DNA of 64,000 nt from Algihabitans albus (GTDB lineage: Bacteria; Pseudomonadota; Alphaproteobacteria; Kiloniellales; DSM-21159), in assembly GCF_003572205.1 (NCBI RefSeq), contig NZ_QXNY01000010.1, forward strand, positions 1 through 64,000. Direction: 5' to 3'. Below the pieces are notes generated by a model, which saw only the letters and a list, made by a program, of their open reading frames with translations, was not told where the DNA came from and ran no database searches. Both the position numbers and the translations under genes were made by a program. Below, piece after piece: positions 60,431 through 64,000 of the stretch (position 1 is the first letter of the stretch; every line of letters starts with the position of its first letter).

Positions 60431-61408
60431 CTAGACGCCGAGACTGTCGTACCAGGTCTTACGCGAGAAGTTGTGATGCGCCTCGATGAAACGTACCGTG
60501 CCGGTGTTGGAGCGCATGATCATTGAATGGGTGCTGGCGCCGGCGTGGTAGCGGCGGACTCCCTTCAGCATGGAGCCGTCGGTGACCCCCGTCGCGGCGA
60601 ACATCACGTCGCCGGAAGCCAGATCGAGAAGGTCGTACTTGCGATCGAAATCCTCGATCCCGATCCGGGTGGCGCGACCGCGCTCGTCGTCGTTGCGGAA
60701 GATCAGGCGCCCCTGAAACTGGCCGCCGATGCAGCGCAACGCGGCCGCCGCCAGCACGCCCTCCGGCGCACCGCCCTGGCCGACATAGAGATCGACGCCG
60801 GACTCCTGCTGGCTGGTCGCGATCACACCGGAGACGTCGCCGTCGCCGATCAACATGATCCGCGCACCCGCTTCGCGCACCCGGGCGATCGTTTCCTGGT
60901 GGCGCGGCCGGTCGAGAATGCAGACGACGAGGTCCTCGATCTCGACGTCCTTGGCCGCGGCCAAGGCCTTGAGGTTCTCCTCCGGAGTGGCATCCAGATC
61001 GACCACGCCCTTGGGCAGACCGCCGCCCACGGCGATCTTGTCCATGTAGACGTCGGGCGCGTTCAGGAAGCAGCCCTCCGCCGCCATGGCAATCACGGCC
61101 AGGGCGTTGGGACCGCCCTTGGCCGTAATGGTCGTGCCCTCGAGCGGATCCAACGCGATATCGGTCTTGGGACCGCCCTTACCGACCTCTTCGCCGATGA
61201 AGAGCATCGGCGCCTCGTCCCGCTCGCCCTCGCCGATCACGACCCGGCCTTCCATCGCCAGACTGTTCAGCGCCTCGCGCATCGCGTTGACGGCGGCCTG
61301 GTCGGCGCTCTTTTCGTCGCCGCGGCCCATCCATCGCGAGGCGGCCAGGGCAGCCGCTTCGGTGACGCGCACAGCCTCCAGGGCAAGGTTGCGGTCCATA
61401 AAGCTCAT
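60431..61408 (-). CDS. glpX: fructose-1,6-bisphosphatase class II (GlpX)
   Basis: Class II FBPase/SBPase (325 aa) of gluconeogenesis, and of the Calvin cycle where present. MSFMDRNLALEAVRVTEAAA start (AGGAG upstream), GRGDEKSADQAAVNAMR, metal/phosphate motif DIALDPLEGTTITAKGGPNA, DKIAVGGGLPKG and RIMLIGDGDVSGVI. Lies 119 nt after hom and before recJ, a common alphaproteobacterial order. Confidence 0.94.
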   Translation of the reverse strand: MSFMDRNLALEAVRVTEAAALAASRWMGRGDEKSADQAAVNAMREALNSLAMEGRVVIGEGERDEAPMLFIGEEVGKGGPKTDIALDPLEGTTITAKGGPNALAVIAMAAEGCFLNAPDVYMDKIAVGGGLPKGVVDLDATPEENLKALAAAKDVEIEDLVVCILDRPRHQETIARVREAGARIMLIGDGDVSGVIATSQQESGVDLYVGQGGAPEGVLAAAALRCIGGQFQGRLIFRNDDERGRATRIGIEDFDRKYDLLDLASGDVMFAATGVTDGSMLKGVRRYHAGASTHSMIMRSNTGTVRFIEAHHNFSRKTWYDSLGV

Positions 61409-61527
61409 GGGAACGGTGGCTCCTGTGATTGCGTGGCCGCCGCGAAACCGCAAGCGGGCCCTGCGGCGGCGGCCCAAGGTGAGATGACAATCGTCCGTTT
61501 ACGGTCGTCTTTTTTACAGACGCTTGT

Positions 61528-62820
61528 TTACAGGGATTCGATGCGGATGACTTGCGGGGTCTCCAGCGTAGTGGCTTGTGCGGAAATTTGTTTCAGCGCG
61601 CGGCGCAGCTTGGCCTCGACCGTTTCGTGGGTGGCAATGACCACCGGGACAGCCTCGTTCGGGGCGCGGCCGCGCTGCAGAAGCGCCTCGACGGAAATCT
61701 CCTCGTCGCGGAGAACATCTGCGATGCTCGCGATCACGCCCGGCCGATCCACCACCATCAGGCGGAGGTAGTAGGCCCCGATATGGTCGGCCATCGGCAG
61801 CGTCGGCAGCTGCTTCAAGCGCTTCGCCGGAACACCGAAGACGGGCAGACGCAGGCCGCGGGCGAGGTCGACGATATCGGCGACCACGGAAGAGGCCGTC
61901 GGCCCCGCTCCGGCACCACGGCCCTCGGCGACGATGCGGTCCACGAAGTCGCCCTGCGCCGCGACGGCGTTGAACACGCCGTCCACCTGCGCGAGCGGCG
62001 TCCCAGTGGCGATCATGCAAGGGTGAACGCGCTGCACCACGCCGCCGTCGCGCCGTTCGGCGATGCCCAGCAGCTTGATCCGATAGCCCAACTCCTCGGC
62101 ATACTGCATGTCGAGCGCGGAGATGCTCCGGATCCCCTCGACGTGCAACGCGTCGAAATCCACCTGACAGCCGAAGGCCAGGGCCGTCAAGATCGCGAGC
62201 TTGTGGGCCGCATCGACGCCGTCGACATCGAAAGCCGGATCCGCCTCGGCATAGCCGAGGTCCTGGGCCTCGGCGAGCACGTCGCCGAACTCGCGGCCGG
62301 TCTCGCGCATGGTCGAGAGGATGTAGTTGCAAGTGCCGTTCAGAATGCCGTGGACTCTGTCGATGCGGTTGGCCGCAAGGCCTTCGCGCAGCAGCTTGAT
62401 GACCGGGATTCCGCCGGCGACCGCGGCCTCATAGGCCAGGGCAACCCCCTTGTCTTCGGCCAGTCGGGCAAGCGCCGTCCCGTGGTGCGCGACCAGGGCC
62501 TTGTTGGCGGTCACCACCGAAGCACCGCGCGTCAGCGCCGTCTCCACCACGGCTTTGGCCACCCCTTCCGAGCCGCCGATCAGCTCCACCACCAGATCGA
62601 CCTCGGGGTCCGCCGCCATGGCCACCGGATCGTCGAACCAGCGAAGCCTCGAGACGTCGAAGCCCCGGTCCTTCTGCCGGTCCCGCGCGGAGACGGCAGC
62701 GACCTGGATCGGCAGGCCGCAGCGCTCCGCGATCGTATCGCCATTGGCCGAGAGCAACCGCACGACTCCGCCACCGACCGTCCCGAGGCCGGCGACCCCG
62801 ATCTTCAAGGCATTCGTCAT
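61528..62820 (-). CDS. hom: homoserine dehydrogenase
   Basis: NAD(P)-dependent enzyme (430 aa) reducing aspartate semialdehyde to homoserine. N-terminal Rossmann motif GVAGLGTVGGGVVRLL, catalytic-domain motif GILNGTCNYILSTM and LGYAEADPAFDVDGVDAAHK, with a C-terminal ACT domain (MVVDRPGVIASIADVLRDEE) for feedback control. 22 nt after the aminotransferase, with which it likely shares a transcript. Confidence 0.96.
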   Translation of the reverse strand: MTNALKIGVAGLGTVGGGVVRLLSANGDTIAERCGLPIQVAAVSARDRQKDRGFDVSRLRWFDDPVAMAADPEVDLVVELIGGSEGVAKAVVETALTRGASVVTANKALVAHHGTALARLAEDKGVALAYEAAVAGGIPVIKLLREGLAANRIDRVHGILNGTCNYILSTMRETGREFGDVLAEAQDLGYAEADPAFDVDGVDAAHKLAILTALAFGCQVDFDALHVEGIRSISALDMQYAEELGYRIKLLGIAERRDGGVVQRVHPCMIATGTPLAQVDGVFNAVAAQGDFVDRIVAEGRGAGAGPTASSVVADIVDLARGLRLPVFGVPAKRLKQLPTLPMADHIGAYYLRLMVVDRPGVIASIADVLRDEEISVEALLQRGRAPNEAVPVVIATHETVEAKLRRALKQISAQATTLETPQVIRIESL

Positions 62821-62842
62821 CGCCCGTCGCTATACCCCGTTG

Positions 62843-64000
62843 CTATCCCAGTGCTTGTCGCGAATTGCCCGAACCCTGGTCCCGGCGGAGGAAGGCTTTG
62901 ATGTTGCGCACGGCCTGGCGCGTCCGATGGAGGTTTTCGACGACGGCCAGGCGCAAGTGACCATCCCCGTACTCGCCGAAACCAACGCCCGGCGCCACGG
63001 CTACCTTGGCTTCGCGCAGCAGCATCTTGGAGAATTCCAGAGAGCCCAGGTCCGCGTAAGCGGCCGGAAGCGGTGCCCAGGCGAACATCGTCGCCGGTGG
63101 GCGCGGCACCTCCCAACCTGCCGCCGCCAAGCCGTCGATCAGCACGTCGCGGCGTTCGCGGTAGCGCCGGCGCATCTCCTCGATGCAGTCCTGCGGACCG
63201 TTGAGTGCAGCCGTCGCTGCAACCTGGATCGGCGTGAAGGCGCCATAGTCGACGTAGGATTTCACACGGGCCAGGGCAGCGATCAGCTTGGGATTACCGC
63301 TGCAAAAGCCGATCCGCCAACCAGGCATGGAATAGGTTTTCGAAAGCGACGTGAACTCGACGGCGATCTCCTTGGCACCCGGCACCTGAAGGACCGACGG
63401 CGGCGGCGGACCCTCGAAATAGACTTCGGCGTAGGCCAGGTCCGAGATGATCCAGATACCCTCGCGCCGGCAGTAGGCGACCAGCTCTTCATAGAAAGCG
63501 AGTTCGGCGGTCTCGGCGGTGGGATTGCTCGGAAAGTTCACGATCACGGCGAGCGGCTTGGGCACCGAGTGACGCACCGCGCGCTCCAGCGCCGCCATGA
63601 AGTCCAGTTCGGGCCCCGCCGGGATCGAACGGATCGCGGCCCCGGCAATGATGAATCCGAAGGCATGGATCGGATAGCTGGGGTTCGGGGCCAGAATGAT
63701 GTCGCCCGGGCTGGTGATCGCCTGGGCGAGGTTAGCCAGCCCCTCCTTCGAGCCGATGGTCACGATGGTCTCGCGATCCGGATCGAGGTCGACCCCGAAT
63801 CGACGGTCGTAGTAGGCCGCCACGGCCTTGCGCAAGCCTGGAATCCCGCGTGACGTCGAGTAGCGGTGAGCGCGCGGGTCGGCCAAGGTCTCAGCGAGTT
63901 TGTCGATCACATGCTGCGGCGGCGGCAGGTCCGGATTGCCCATGCCGAAGTCGATGATGTCCTCGCCGGCGGCGCGGGCCGCGGCCTTCAGGGCGTTCAC
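62843..64000 (-). CDS. PLP-dependent aminotransferase, class I/II (5' end outside window)
   Basis: 385 visible residues of an aspartate/alanine-type aminotransferase (AlaC or LL-DAP aminotransferase-like). The visible N-terminus (NALKAAARAAGEDIIDFGMG) is internal to the family, so about 20 residues lie beyond the right edge. Motifs: GNPDLPPPQHV, YSTSRGIPGLRKAVAAYYDR, the PLP Lys in FTSLSKTYSMPGWRIGF, and VAVAPGVGFGEYGDGHLRLA. It precedes hom; a role in alanine or aspartate-family metabolism is inferred. Confidence 0.9.
   Translation of the reverse strand: MNALKAAARAAGEDIIDFGMGNPDLPPPQHVIDKLAETLADPRAHRYSTSRGIPGLRKAVAAYYDRRFGVDLDPDRETIVTIGSKEGLANLAQAITSPGDIILAPNPSYPIHAFGFIIAGAAIRSIPAGPELDFMAALERAVRHSVPKPLAVIVNFPSNPTAETAELAFYEELVAYCRREGIWIISDLAYAEVYFEGPPPPSVLQVPGAKEIAVEFTSLSKTYSMPGWRIGFCSGNPKLIAALARVKSYVDYGAFTPIQVAATAALNGPQDCIEEMRRRYRERRDVLIDGLAAAGWEVPRPPATMFAWAPLPAAYADLGSLEFSKMLLREAKVAVAPGVGFGEYGDGHLRLAVVENLHRTRQAVRNIKAFLRRDQGSGNSRQALG

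Overview
The window holds an essentially complete photosynthesis gene cluster (about 1-44.6 kb) from a GC-rich alphaproteobacterium, followed by about 19 kb of ordinary chromosome. The reaction centre is type II (pufL, pufM, puhA) with a bound tetraheme cytochrome (pufC). There is one LH1 antenna (pufBA), the full bacteriochlorophyll a pathway after protoporphyrin, and a spirilloxanthin-type carotenoid set (crtIB, crtCD, crtEF). I see no crtA, bchE, bchJ, pufX or puc genes. The only Mg-protoporphyrin ester cyclase is the oxygen-dependent AcsF with its BciE-like partner. This suggests a purple or aerobic anoxygenic phototroph, probably Rhodospirillales sensu lato; the lineage is inferred from gene order and not proven.

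Layout of the cluster. Minus strand 15.4-0 kb: bchF-N-B-H-L-M-lhaA-puhA-puhB-puhC-bciE-acsF-puhE-hemA, many joined by 1-4 nt overlaps (hemA runs off the left edge). Plus strand 15.7-22.9 kb: the regulators ppaA/aerR-ppsR, then bchG-bch2-bchP-tspO-DUF3833. Minus strand 32.4-23.2 kb: bchC-X-Y-Z, a possible 67-codon ORF, then pufQ-B-A-L-M-C, ending in two tandem intrinsic terminators. Minus 34.6-32.5 kb: crtE-crtF. Plus 34.7-37.1 kb: crtD-crtC, with an unusually long out-of-frame overlap. Minus 40.7-37.2 kb: crtI-crtB-tspO2-small ORF. Minus 44.6-40.7 kb: bchI-D-O.

Regulation can be read in the DNA. PpsR/CrtJ-type operators (TGT-N12-ACA, perfect or with one or two outer-triplet mismatches) occur in pairs at exactly 26-bp pitch in front of bchG, bchC, crtE/crtD and crtI. 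In the first three the upstream operator contains the -35 hexamer TTGACA and the downstream one covers the -10, with a 16-bp spacer. bchG also has a perfect FNR-type box (TTGAT-N4-ATCAA), and its predicted transcription start falls at the ATG. The bchF/ppaA intergenic region has a different arrangement: two imperfect operators at 16-bp pitch and a one-mismatch FNR box.

Right part. A LysR regulator (44.7-45.6 kb) diverges from a tightly coupled operon: TauD/TfdA-type dioxygenase, branched-chain-amino-acid-type ABC importer (ATPase, ATPase, permease, permease), CMD/AhpD-fold protein and Tat-exported substrate-binding protein. A 138-bp multi-hairpin repeat, sharing a 26-bp core with one behind crtC, separates it from a ribose-type ABC importer operon (rbsK-A-C-B, minus strand). 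Then come tRNA-Glu(TTC), a DUF1194 vWA protein, a left-handed beta-helix protein, recJ, glpX, hom and a PLP aminotransferase cut by the right edge.
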